Positions 1-6,034 of a stretch of 6,034 bases of DNA are shown one piece after another (position 1 is the first letter of the stretch; the number at the start of each line of letters is the position of its first letter). The notes beneath the pieces were generated by a model, which saw only the letters and a program-made list of their open reading frames with translations, made no database searches and was not told where the DNA came from. The translations under genes were made by a program, and so were the position numbers. The DNA lies in NCBI GenBank assembly GCA_023423675.1, contig JAFAFD010000041.1:1-6034 (forward strand). The letters run 5' to 3'. The DNA comes from Pseudomonadota bacterium (GTDB lineage: Bacteria > Pseudomonadota > Gammaproteobacteria > Xanthomonadales > Xanthomonadaceae).

Positions 1-389
1 TACCGGTTCTGCGTGGCGTCCTCTTCCCGCGCCGGTTCCGGCGGCGGCAGCTGCTCTTCCTTGGCGCGCTCGTTGCCCGGCAGGCTGGGGCGGGTTTCCA
101 TCAGCAGCGACAGCGCGGCCTTGGCCATCATGTGCGCGCTGATCGGCGCGGTGATGAACAGGAACACGGTGATCAGCAGCTCGCGCGGCTGCGGGTCCTG
201 GCCCAGGAAGATGTGGTAGCACACCGAGCACGCCAGTACGCAGCCCACGCCCAGCGTGCTGGCCTTGGTCGGCGCGTGCAGACGCTTGAAGAACGTCGAC
301 AGCTTCACCAGCCCCAGTGCACCGACCAGGATGAAGAAGCACCCAAACAGCAGCAGCACCGACAGGGCGATCTGGATGAAGGTGATCAT
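1..389 (-). CDS. mrpG: Mrp antiporter subunit G, stop codon cut off by window edge
   Basis: Reading the minus strand from the ATG at 389-387 gives 129 open codons to the window edge. The last two bases read TA, as TAA or TAG would, so the gene is probably complete except for its final base. MrpG is a small three-helix subunit of the antiporter. Helices are visible at about 4-29, 45-62 and 71-97. The family motif around residues 27-48 includes FFKRLHAPTKASTLGVG, and ITAPISAHMMAKAA (79-92) is also typical. After residue 98 there is a polar Pro/Glu-rich tail (NERAKEEQLPPPEPAREED). The ATG overlaps the mrpF stop as ATGA; only a weak GGGA at 402-399 precedes it, so translational coupling is likely. 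The assignment is strong from sequence and operon position; the exact end is not seen. Confidence 0.93.
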   Translation of the reverse strand, partial: MITFIQIALSVLLLFGCFFILVGALGLVKLSTFFKRLHAPTKASTLGVGCVLACSVCYHIFLGQDPQPRELLITVFLFITAPISAHMMAKAALSLLMETRPSLPGNERAKEEQLPPPEPAREEDATQNR

Positions 390-670
390 TCGACGATATC
401 CCGGCGCAGCACGAACTTGCTCAGCACCACCGTGCTGCCGAAGCCGAGCATGGCAATGACCAGCGCCGCCTCGAAGTAGATCGCCGAGTTGAGGTACATG
501 CCGAACAGCATCAGCTCGGCGATGGCGGTCACCGACAGCGTGTCCAGTGCGAGGATGCGGTCGGGCACGGTCGGGCCGCGCAGCAGCCGCCAGGTGCCCA
601 GCAGCATGGCCAGGCCGACCACGTGCATGCACACCACCAGGGTGGTCTGGATGATCTGGAATCCAGTCAT
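386..670 (-). CDS. mrpF: Mrp antiporter subunit F (MrpF/PhaF family)
   Basis: This 94-residue three-helix membrane protein is a small subunit of the Mrp antiporter. Helices are visible at about 5-27, 40-60 and 64-86. Between the first two is the family signature RLLRGPTVPDRILALDTL (28-45), with Asp37 and Asp43; a conserved aspartate in this loop region is functionally important in studied MrpF proteins. The third helix follows YFEAALVIAMLGFGSTV. It ends in a short charged tail, RRDIVE. Length is normal. The ATG overlaps the mrpE stop, and GGAG at 682-679 sits eight bases upstream as a good ribosome-binding site. The stop overlaps the mrpG start (ATGA). The call is secure from motif and position. 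Confidence 0.95.
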   Translation of the reverse strand: MTGFQIIQTTLVVCMHVVGLAMLLGTWRLLRGPTVPDRILALDTLSVTAIAELMLFGMYLNSAIYFEAALVIAMLGFGSTVVLSKFVLRRDIVE

Positions 671-1173
671 GGGAAGATCTCCATCAACGGGGCTTCGTAA
701 CGTCGCTTGATCGTGTCGATCAGTTCCTGCGGGTCTTCCAGGTGCAGCACGTGCACCAGCAGGTACTTGCGGTCATCGCTCAGCGCGGCCGACACGGTGC
801 CCGGGGTCAGCGTGATCATGCTGGTCAGCGCGGCGATGCCGTGGATGTTGGCGATATCCAGCGGCAGCCAGATGAAACCGGGGTGGATGTTGCGCTCGGG
901 ACCCAGCACCTGGATGGCCACGCGGATGTTGGACATCAGGATGTCCCACAGGGTGACGACCAGCAGCTTGGGCACCGGGCGCAGCGTGCCGATGCGGGCG
1001 AACTCGCGGTCCAGGCGCGCCGCGAACAGCGGCACCACCACCCCCAGCAGCAGCCCGAGCAGCAACTGGCCGAGGGTGAAGCTGTCGGACATCAGCAGCC
1101 AGAAGGCCACAACCATCACGCTCAGCGGCGGTGATGGAAACAGGCGCCGGCGCAGGGAAGGTTTGGCGGTCAT
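667..1173 (-). CDS. mrpE: Mrp antiporter subunit E (MnhE family)
   Basis: This 168-residue protein is the MnhE subunit, needed for full antiport activity in characterised Mrp systems but with no known ion-path role. A short basic N terminus (KPSLRRR, 4-10) precedes two hydrophobic segments at about 16-29 and 34-51. A further membrane-associated stretch lies around 69-90 (LLVVTLWDILMSNIRVAIQV). The rest is soluble-looking and carries the family hallmark SMITLTPGTVSAALSDDRKY (118-137), followed by LLVHVLHLEDPQELIDTIKRR. Length and motifs are normal for the family. The start overlaps the mrpD stop as ATGA; a GGAG at 1188-1185, eleven bases upstream, is a rather distant ribosome-binding site, so coupling to mrpD translation probably matters. 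The stop overlaps mrpF by four bases. The identification is secure. Confidence 0.95.
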   Translation of the reverse strand: MTAKPSLRRRLFPSPPLSVMVVAFWLLMSDSFTLGQLLLGLLLGVVVPLFAARLDREFARIGTLRPVPKLLVVTLWDILMSNIRVAIQVLGPERNIHPGFIWLPLDIANIHGIAALTSMITLTPGTVSAALSDDRKYLLVHVLHLEDPQELIDTIKRRYEAPLMEIFP

Positions 1174-2705
1174 GGCTGGCGGATCTCCGGCGTGGTCGCG
1201 CGCAACTGCTGCACGTAGTCACCCGGCTGCAGCAGCTGGGCGGCGATGGCGTCGGTGTGGCGCATCAGCGGCGCGGCGGCCACGGCCATGCCGACGCCGT
1301 AGGCCAGCAGCAGGCACGCGGCATACAGCTCGATGCGGCGCAGCGGTGCCTTACGCGGCGGCGGCGCGTCCGGGGCGGGCGTCGGCACGCGCCAGAACAG
1401 GCGGATGCCGCCGCGGGTCAGGCCCATGATGACCAGCAGGCTGCTGACCAGCACCGCCGTCCACACCGCGCCGGTGTACTGCGCCGGCATGCCGGCCAGC
1501 AGCGCGGCCTTGGCCAGGAAGCCGGACAGCGGCGGCAGGCCGGCCACCGACACCGCGCCGATCAGGAACAGCACGGCCGGCGTTTCCTTGCCCGGCATCG
1601 GTGCCACCACTTCCTTGCGGTCGCTGGCACCGCCACGGCGGCGGCGGATCAGGTCGGCGATGAGGAACAGGGCCGCCGCCACGAACGAGCTGTGCGGCAG
1701 GTAGTAGAGGCCGGCCGACAGCACCTTCGGCGTGCCCACGGCGAAGGCGATGAACAGCGTCGCCGCCGAGACGACGACCAGATAGGAAATCAGCACGCGC
1801 AGGCGGGCTGCGGCCAGTGCGCCCAGGCCGCCCAGCACCAGGGTGGCGACGCCGGCCCACAGCAGCCAGTCGCGGCCATAGCCGGCCAGCGCGCCGGCGT
1901 CCTCGCCGAACCACAGCATCTGCACGCGCAGCACCGCGTACAGGCCGACCTTGGTCATGATCGCGAACAGTGCGGCCACCGCAGCCGGTGCACGCGCATA
2001 GGATTCGGGCAGCCACAGGTACAGCGGCATCAGCGCGGCCTTGGCGCAGAACACCAGCAGCAACAGGCCGATGGTCGCTTTCACCAGGGTCAGCTGCGAG
2101 GCCGGTACCTCGGCGATGCGCTGCGACAGCTCGGCCATGTTCAGCGACCCCAGCGAGGCATACAGCAGGCCCAGCGCGATCAGGAACAGGGTCGAGGCGG
2201 TGACGTTGAACACCACGTAGTGCAGGCCGATGCGCATGCGCAGGCCACGGCCGCCGCTCAGCAGCAGGCCGTAGGAGGCGATCAGCATCACCTCGAAGAA
2301 TACGAACAGGTTGAAGATGTCGCCGGTCAGGAACGCACCGTTCAGGCCCACCAGCTGGAACTGGAACAGCGCGTGGAAGTGCGGCGCGCGCCGGTCCCAG
2401 CCCGAGCACGCATGCATCAGGCAGGGGATGGCCAGCAGCAACGTGGTCAGCAGCATCCACGCCGACAGGCGGTCGGCCACCAGCGCGATGCCCAGCCGCG
2501 AGGGCCAGTCACCCAGCAGGTAGACGTTGATGTCGCCGCCGGCGGTCTGCGCGAACAGCAGGCCCACCACCACGGCCAGCGCCGCCATCGCGGTCCAGGC
2601 CACGCTGCGCTGCACCTTCGGGCCATAGCGGCGGTGTTCGACGAACAGGGACAGCGCGGCGCCGAGCAGCGGAACCAGGATCGGCAGGATCACCAGATGA
2701 TTCAT
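1170..2705 (-). CDS. mrpD: Mrp antiporter subunit D (NuoN/M-like)
   Basis: This 511-residue polytopic inner-membrane protein is the second complex-I-like antiporter module of the Mrp complex. The length is usual for MrpD. The motif FNLFVFFEVMLIASYGLL (131-148) carries the key glutamate E138. CAKAALMPLYLWLPESYARA (220-239) carries K222, and AIMTKVGLYAVLR has K252. GLPPLSGFLAKAALL has K399. The protein lacks an MrpA-like C-terminal extension, and its place between C and E fits D rather than A. Two positions that are Lys in the MrpA of this operon differ here: R303 stands near MrpA K298 and V342 near MrpA K338 (PHSSFVAAALF against NHATFKASLF). The start overlaps the mrpC stop as ATGA, with GAGGG at 2716-2712 as a plausible ribosome-binding site. 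The C-terminal end (about 480-511) is soluble-looking. The assignment is secure; the effect of the substitutions is inference. Confidence 0.97.
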   Translation of the reverse strand: MNHLVILPILVPLLGAALSLFVEHRRYGPKVQRSVAWTAMAALAVVVGLLFAQTAGGDINVYLLGDWPSRLGIALVADRLSAWMLLTTLLLAIPCLMHACSGWDRRAPHFHALFQFQLVGLNGAFLTGDIFNLFVFFEVMLIASYGLLLSGGRGLRMRIGLHYVVFNVTASTLFLIALGLLYASLGSLNMAELSQRIAEVPASQLTLVKATIGLLLLVFCAKAALMPLYLWLPESYARAPAAVAALFAIMTKVGLYAVLRVQMLWFGEDAGALAGYGRDWLLWAGVATLVLGGLGALAAARLRVLISYLVVVSAATLFIAFAVGTPKVLSAGLYYLPHSSFVAAALFLIADLIRRRRGGASDRKEVVAPMPGKETPAVLFLIGAVSVAGLPPLSGFLAKAALLAGMPAQYTGAVWTAVLVSSLLVIMGLTRGGIRLFWRVPTPAPDAPPPRKAPLRRIELYAACLLLAYGVGMAVAAAPLMRHTDAIAAQLLQPGDYVQQLRATTPEIRQP

Positions 2706-3079
2706 GCCTGGCCCTCGCCCTGACGCGGCGGTGCGTCCTCATCCGGCTCGTGCGCATCCACGTGGTCGCTGTGGTTGTCGCTGCGGCTGCGCATCGCCAG
2801 CACGATGGTCACCGCGGTCATCGCAAAGGCGATGACGATGGCGGTCAGCACCAGTGCCTGCGGCAGCGGATCGGTGTAGTTGCCCAGGTGGCTCTCCAGG
2901 CCTTCCTGCAGCACCGGCGCCTTGCCCAGCACCACGCGGCCACCGGCGAAGATCAGCAGGTTGGTGGCGTAGGACAGGAAGGTCATGCCGAGGATCACAT
3001 CGAAGCTGCGCGCGCGCAGCAGCAGGTAGACGCCGATGGCGGTCAGCACGCCGATCGCGGTGGCCAGGGCCAGTTCCAT
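2702..3079 (-). CDS. mrpC: Mrp antiporter subunit C (NuoK-like)
   Basis: This 125-residue membrane protein is homologous in type to the complex I subunit NuoK and is an essential small subunit of Mrp complexes. Three hydrophobic segments are visible, at about 3-22, 27-50 and 73-95. The family signature PLPQALVLTAIVIAFAMTAV is at 71-90, and the second segment reads GMTFLSYATNLLIFAGG. After the third helix comes a hydrophilic tail (about 97-125) with His103, His106 and His110 among many Asp and Glu residues. The length is in the normal range for MrpC. The start ATG shares its A with the last base of the mrpA stop (TGATG), and GGGGAG at 3093-3088 is a good ribosome-binding site eight bases upstream. 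It overlaps mrpD by four bases. The assignment is secure; the function of the tail is unknown. Confidence 0.96.
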   Translation of the reverse strand: MELALATAIGVLTAIGVYLLLRARSFDVILGMTFLSYATNLLIFAGGRVVLGKAPVLQEGLESHLGNYTDPLPQALVLTAIVIAFAMTAVTIVLAMRSRSDNHSDHVDAHEPDEDAPPRQGEGQA

Positions 3080-5907
3080 CAGTGCATCTCCCCGGTGCGG
3101 GCCGAACGGCGTTGCAGGTCGATCTCGCCGCGGCGCGCGGTGCGCGTGCGCGACGGTTTGACCGTGCCCATCATCGACAGCATCAGCATGGCGCCGCCGA
3201 ACACCACCAGGTACACGCCGATGTCGAACCCGATCGCGCTGGCCAGCGGTACTTCACCGATCAGCGGCAGGTGCAGGTCGAGGTGGCCGCTGGTCAGGAA
3301 CGGCACGCCGAACAGCATCGAGGCGCTGCCGCTGAGCAGGGCGATCAGCAGGCCCATGCCGATGCAGCGGATGTAGTCGAAGCCGAAGCGCGATTCGACC
3401 GACGCGGTGCCCTGGATCACGTACTGGATCAGCAGCGGCACCGCCAGCACCAAGCCGGCGATGAAGCCGCCGCCGGGCGCGTTGTGGCCGCGCAGGAACA
3501 GGAAGATCGACACCGTCAGGGTCAGCGGGAACATGATCTGGGCCAGGTCGGCCGGCACCGGCAGCTTGATCGGCGGGCCCGGCATGATCTGCTCCGGGGC
3601 CATGCGCGTGCGCCGCAGCAGGGCATGCACCACCAGGGCGGCGATGCCGAACACGGTGATCTCGCCGAAGGTATCGAAGCCGCGGAAGTCGACCAGGATC
3701 ACGTTGACCACGTTCTGCCCATAGGCCTCGGGCAGGGCGCGGGCGAGCATCTCGCCGGCCATGGTGTTCGGCGGCAGGGTCATCGCGCTGTAGGCCAGCG
3801 CGCCGAGGCCGGCGCCGGCGATGATCGCGATGACCGCATCGCGCTGCTTGCGCCAGCGCGGCCGCTCCGGCCCGGACTGGGCGGGCAGGTAGTTCATGCC
3901 CAGCAGCATCAGCACCAGGGTCACCATCTCCACCAGCAGCTGGGTCAGGGCCAGGTCCGGGGCGGACAGGAACACGAAGGTGAGCGACACCATCAGGCCG
4001 ACGCCACCGACCAGCAGCACGGCCAGCAGGCGCTGCTTGTAGACGCGCAGGGTGGCCACAGCGCAGGCCATCATCACCAGCCACAGCGCCCAGCCCAGCA
4101 GCGGCATCGACTGCGGTCGGGTCCAGTTGGGCGAGGCCGGGTTGGCGATGTAGGGCGCGGCGGCCACGGTGATGGCCACCAGCACCAGGCCCAGCAGCAT
4201 GCGCTGCAGGCTGCCGTTGGCGATGCCGTTGGTGAGGCGCATGGCCAGCGCGGACACCGTGTCCAGCTGCGCATGGAAGACGTTGCGGCCGGTGGCGGTG
4301 TTCTGCACGCCGTGCAGGTTGATCAGCTTGCGCAGGCCGAAGTACAGGGCCACGCCGCCAACCACGCCGATCGCGCTCATCGCCAGCGGCAGGTTGAAGC
4401 CGTGCCAGACCGACAGGCTGTACTCGGGCATGGCGGCGCCGAGGATGGAGCCGGCCGCGGCATGCAGCACCGGGGCCACGGTCAGCGCCGGGGCGATGCC
4501 CACCGCCACGCAGATCACCACCAGGATCTCCACCGGCACCTTCATCCAGCGCGGCGGCTCGTGCGGCACGCGGTCCAGGTCGTGCGGGCCGGGGCCGAAG
4601 AAGGTGTCGTGCACGAAGCGCAGGCTGTAGGCCACGCCGAACACGCCGGCCAGCAGCGCGGCGATCGACACCGCCGTGCGCATGGTGCCCGGGCCGCCGG
4701 CGGTCAGCGCCTCGGCAAACAGCATTTCCTTGGACAGGAAGCCGTTGAGCAGCGGGATGCCGGCCATCGCCAGCGAGGCGATGATCGCCAGCGCGCTGGT
4801 GAAGGGCATCAGCCTGCGCAGGCCACCCAGCTTGCGCATGTCACGGGTGCCGGTCTCGTGGTCGATGATGCCGGCGGCCATGAACAGCGAGGCCTTGAAC
4901 GTGGCGTGGTTGAGGATGTGGAACACGCCGGCGACCACCGCCATCGGCGTGGACAGGCCGAACAGCAGGGTGATCAGGCCCAGGTGGGAAATGGTCGAAT
5001 AGGCCAGCAGGCCCTTCAGGTCGTGCTGGAAGATCGCGTTCCAGGCACCGATCAGCAGGGTCAGCGCGCCGATGCCGCTGACCGTATAGAAGAACAGGTC
5101 GGTGCCGGCCAGGGCCGGATGCAGGCGGGCCAGCAGGAACACGCCGGCCTTCACCATGGTGGCCGAATGCAGGTAGGCCGACACCGGGGTGGGCGCGGCC
5201 ATCGCGTGCGGCAGCCAGAAGTGGAACGGGAACTGCGCGCTCTTGGTGAAGATGCCGGCCAGCACCAGGAACAGGGCATAGGGGTAGAGCGCGCTGGCGC
5301 GGATCTGGTCGCCGGCGGCCAGCACCACGTCCAGGTCGAAGCTGCCGACGATGCGGCCGATCAGCAGCACGCCACCGAGCAGGGCCAGGCCGCCGCCGCC
5401 GGTGATCACCAGCGCCATCCGCGCGCCCTCGCGGGCGTCCTTGCGGTGCGACCAGAAGCCGATCAGCAGGAACGAGCTGATGCTGGTCATTTCCCAGAAC
5501 ACCATCAGCAGCAGCAGGTTGCCGGAGATCACCATGCCCAGCATGGCGCCCATGAACAGCAGCAGGTAGCAGTAGAAGCGGTGCGCGTTGTCCTGGCTGC
5601 TGAGGTAGTAGCGCGCGTACAGCACCACCAGCGCGCCGATGCCCAGCACCATGCCGGCGAACATCCAGGCCAGGCCGTCCAGGCGCAGGGCGAAGTCCAG
5701 CCCGATCTGCGGCAGCCAGGGCATCAGGCTTCGGACCACCTGCCCCTCCATGATGGCCGGGGTCAGCCATCCAAGGATGGCCAATCCGCCCAACGGCGCC
5801 AGCGCCGCCAGCCAGGCGGCTGTCGAGCGGGAACTACGGGGGAAGGCCGCAACAGCCACTGCCATCAGGAACGGCAGGGCCAGCAGCAGGGGCAGGCTGG
5901 GGAGCAT
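3079..5907 (-). CDS. mrpA: Mrp cation/proton antiporter, fused MrpA-MrpB subunit
   Basis: This 942-residue inner-membrane protein is the largest subunit of the Mrp (Mnh/Sha/Pha) antiporter and a proposed proton-translocating module. Residues 1-450 are NuoL-like. FWEM carries the channel glutamate E139. TKSAQFPFHFWLPHAM (221-236) carries K222. K253 lies in SATMVKAG, K298 in HDLKGLLAYS, K338 in NHATFKASLF, and K393 in NGFLSKEML. GIIDHETGTRDMRKLGGL (346-363) is typical of MrpA. Residues about 600-670 look like the MbhD/DUF4040 region (LSAPDLALTQLLVEMV), about 728-765 like the MbhE-type region (VDFRGFDTFGEITVFG), and about 780-918 are a complete MnhB domain with FLRGHNAPGGGFIAG. MrpB is thus fused to the C terminus, as in six-gene Mrp operons; separate MrpA proteins are about 800 residues. 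The ATG at 5907 is the first in-frame start after a TGA at 5937-5935, but it has no clear Shine-Dalgarno; Met15 is an alternative. The stop overlaps mrpC by one base. The family call is very secure; Na+ versus K+ specificity is unknown. Confidence 0.97.
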   Translation of the reverse strand: MLPSLPLLLALPFLMAVAVAAFPRSSRSTAAWLAALAPLGGLAILGWLTPAIMEGQVVRSLMPWLPQIGLDFALRLDGLAWMFAGMVLGIGALVVLYARYYLSSQDNAHRFYCYLLLFMGAMLGMVISGNLLLLMVFWEMTSISSFLLIGFWSHRKDAREGARMALVITGGGGLALLGGVLLIGRIVGSFDLDVVLAAGDQIRASALYPYALFLVLAGIFTKSAQFPFHFWLPHAMAAPTPVSAYLHSATMVKAGVFLLARLHPALAGTDLFFYTVSGIGALTLLIGAWNAIFQHDLKGLLAYSTISHLGLITLLFGLSTPMAVVAGVFHILNHATFKASLFMAAGIIDHETGTRDMRKLGGLRRLMPFTSALAIIASLAMAGIPLLNGFLSKEMLFAEALTAGGPGTMRTAVSIAALLAGVFGVAYSLRFVHDTFFGPGPHDLDRVPHEPPRWMKVPVEILVVICVAVGIAPALTVAPVLHAAAGSILGAAMPEYSLSVWHGFNLPLAMSAIGVVGGVALYFGLRKLINLHGVQNTATGRNVFHAQLDTVSALAMRLTNGIANGSLQRMLLGLVLVAITVAAAPYIANPASPNWTRPQSMPLLGWALWLVMMACAVATLRVYKQRLLAVLLVGGVGLMVSLTFVFLSAPDLALTQLLVEMVTLVLMLLGMNYLPAQSGPERPRWRKQRDAVIAIIAGAGLGALAYSAMTLPPNTMAGEMLARALPEAYGQNVVNVILVDFRGFDTFGEITVFGIAALVVHALLRRTRMAPEQIMPGPPIKLPVPADLAQIMFPLTLTVSIFLFLRGHNAPGGGFIAGLVLAVPLLIQYVIQGTASVESRFGFDYIRCIGMGLLIALLSGSASMLFGVPFLTSGHLDLHLPLIGEVPLASAIGFDIGVYLVVFGGAMLMLSMMGTVKPSRTRTARRGEIDLQRRSARTGEMH

Positions 5908-6034
5908 GCAGGGAATCCATGATTCACGAGCAGGTCATTGAGTCTAACAGTCAGCCAAATGTTGCCGAAACCCATGTAACGGCCACAAACGGCATGTAAC
6001 GTGCGCTATTCATTTTTTTTGCGGTGCGGCATGC
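5908..6034 (-). promoter_or_regulatory. Leader/promoter region of the mrp operon
   Basis: These 127 bases upstream of mrpA are clearly richer in A+T than the coding DNA and hold no credible gene, so they should contain the operon promoter. Read on the minus strand, they contain an eight-A tract (6020-6013) and then the repeat array at 6001-5972. The weakly AT-rich stretch that follows includes AACATTTGGCTGACTGTTAG (5962-5943). I could not place a convincing -35/-10 pair with normal spacing. No hairpin or riboswitch-like structure stands out, and no clear Shine-Dalgarno precedes the mrpA ATG. The region runs off the window, so the promoter could also lie partly outside. Confidence 0.55.
5972..6001 (-). 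repeat. Three consecutive 10-bp units starting CGTT; outer two nearly identical
   Basis: On the minus strand the three units read CGTTACATGC (6001-5992), CGTTTGTGGC (5991-5982) and CGTTACATGG (5981-5972). The outer two share nine identical bases, CGTTACATG, with starts exactly 20 bp apart, about two helical turns. The middle unit matches the first at six of ten positions. Direct repeats in helical phase just upstream of an operon are typical of binding sites for dimeric regulators such as OmpR/PhoB-type response regulators, but no regulator can be named from this alone. The repeat is seen directly; an operator role is inference. Confidence 0.5.

Noticed and set aside
1131..2723. A 530-codon plus-strand open frame opposite mrpD
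   Set aside because: It has the same Gln/His/Arg/Ala-rich low-complexity composition and sits entirely opposite a well-supported gene; an antisense shadow.
3079..5907. NADH dehydrogenase subunit L (NuoL) as an alternative identity for the large gene
   Set aside because: The MrpA-specific GIIDHETGTRD region, the long C-terminal extension with an MnhB domain and the C-D-E-F-G gene order all fit Mrp. No other complex I genes are present.
2854..5922. A very long plus-strand open frame (1022 codons) opposite mrpA and mrpC
   Set aside because: Its translation is dominated by Gln, His, Arg, Ala and Gly with no hydrophobic core or recognisable motif. That is the usual antisense shadow of a GC-rich gene coding a hydrophobic Leu/Ala/Val-rich membrane protein.
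5951..6013. A 20-codon minus-strand leader-peptide candidate starting at ATG 6013 and ending TGA at 5953-5951
   Set aside because: There is no ribosome-binding site, no run of a regulatory amino acid, and no attenuator hairpin after it. It also overlaps the likely promoter and repeat array.
6013..6020. Eight-T run on the plus strand as a possible terminator
   Set aside because: No stable GC-rich hairpin directly precedes the T run; the best nearby pairing is only about four of five bases. It fits an A tract in the minus-strand promoter region better.

Overview
This is a GC-rich window, roughly two-thirds G+C by eye. It carries one co-directional minus-strand operon for a six-gene Mrp-type (Mnh/Sha/Pha) multisubunit cation/proton antiporter. 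The organism is most likely a gammaproteobacterium of the Xanthomonadaceae, such as Stenotrophomonas or Xanthomonas. That guess rests on the codon and GC style, the fused MrpA-MrpB subunit (the six-gene 'group 2' layout) and the protein sequence style. It is inference, not a database result.

Layout, read on the minus strand from right to left. Positions 6034-5908 are a comparatively AT-rich leader with an eight-A tract and a CGTT-initial 10-bp repeat array. The genes follow: mrpA/B fusion (5907-3079), mrpC (3079-2702), mrpD (2705-1170), mrpE (1173-667), mrpF (670-386) and mrpG (389 to the left edge). Every junction overlaps: TGATG between A/B and C, and ATGA at the other four. The six cistrons are therefore almost certainly one transcript with translational coupling. 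mrpG lacks only its stop codon; the last two window bases read TA on its strand, as TAA or TAG would.

The subunits are expected to form one inner-membrane complex that exchanges external H+ for cytoplasmic Na+ and/or K+, supporting alkali tolerance, pH homeostasis and salt resistance. MrpA and MrpD resemble the proton-pumping NuoL/M/N subunits of complex I, MrpC resembles NuoK, and MrpB, E, F and G are small membrane subunits. Substrate preference (Na+ versus K+) cannot be read from the sequence.

No mobile element, CRISPR array, RNA gene or terminator is visible. Long open frames on the plus strand opposite the operon are GC-driven shadows. I did not find a new system. The points worth a second look are the upstream repeat, the absent ribosome-binding site of the first gene, missing charged residues in MrpD, and the charged tails of MrpC and MrpG.
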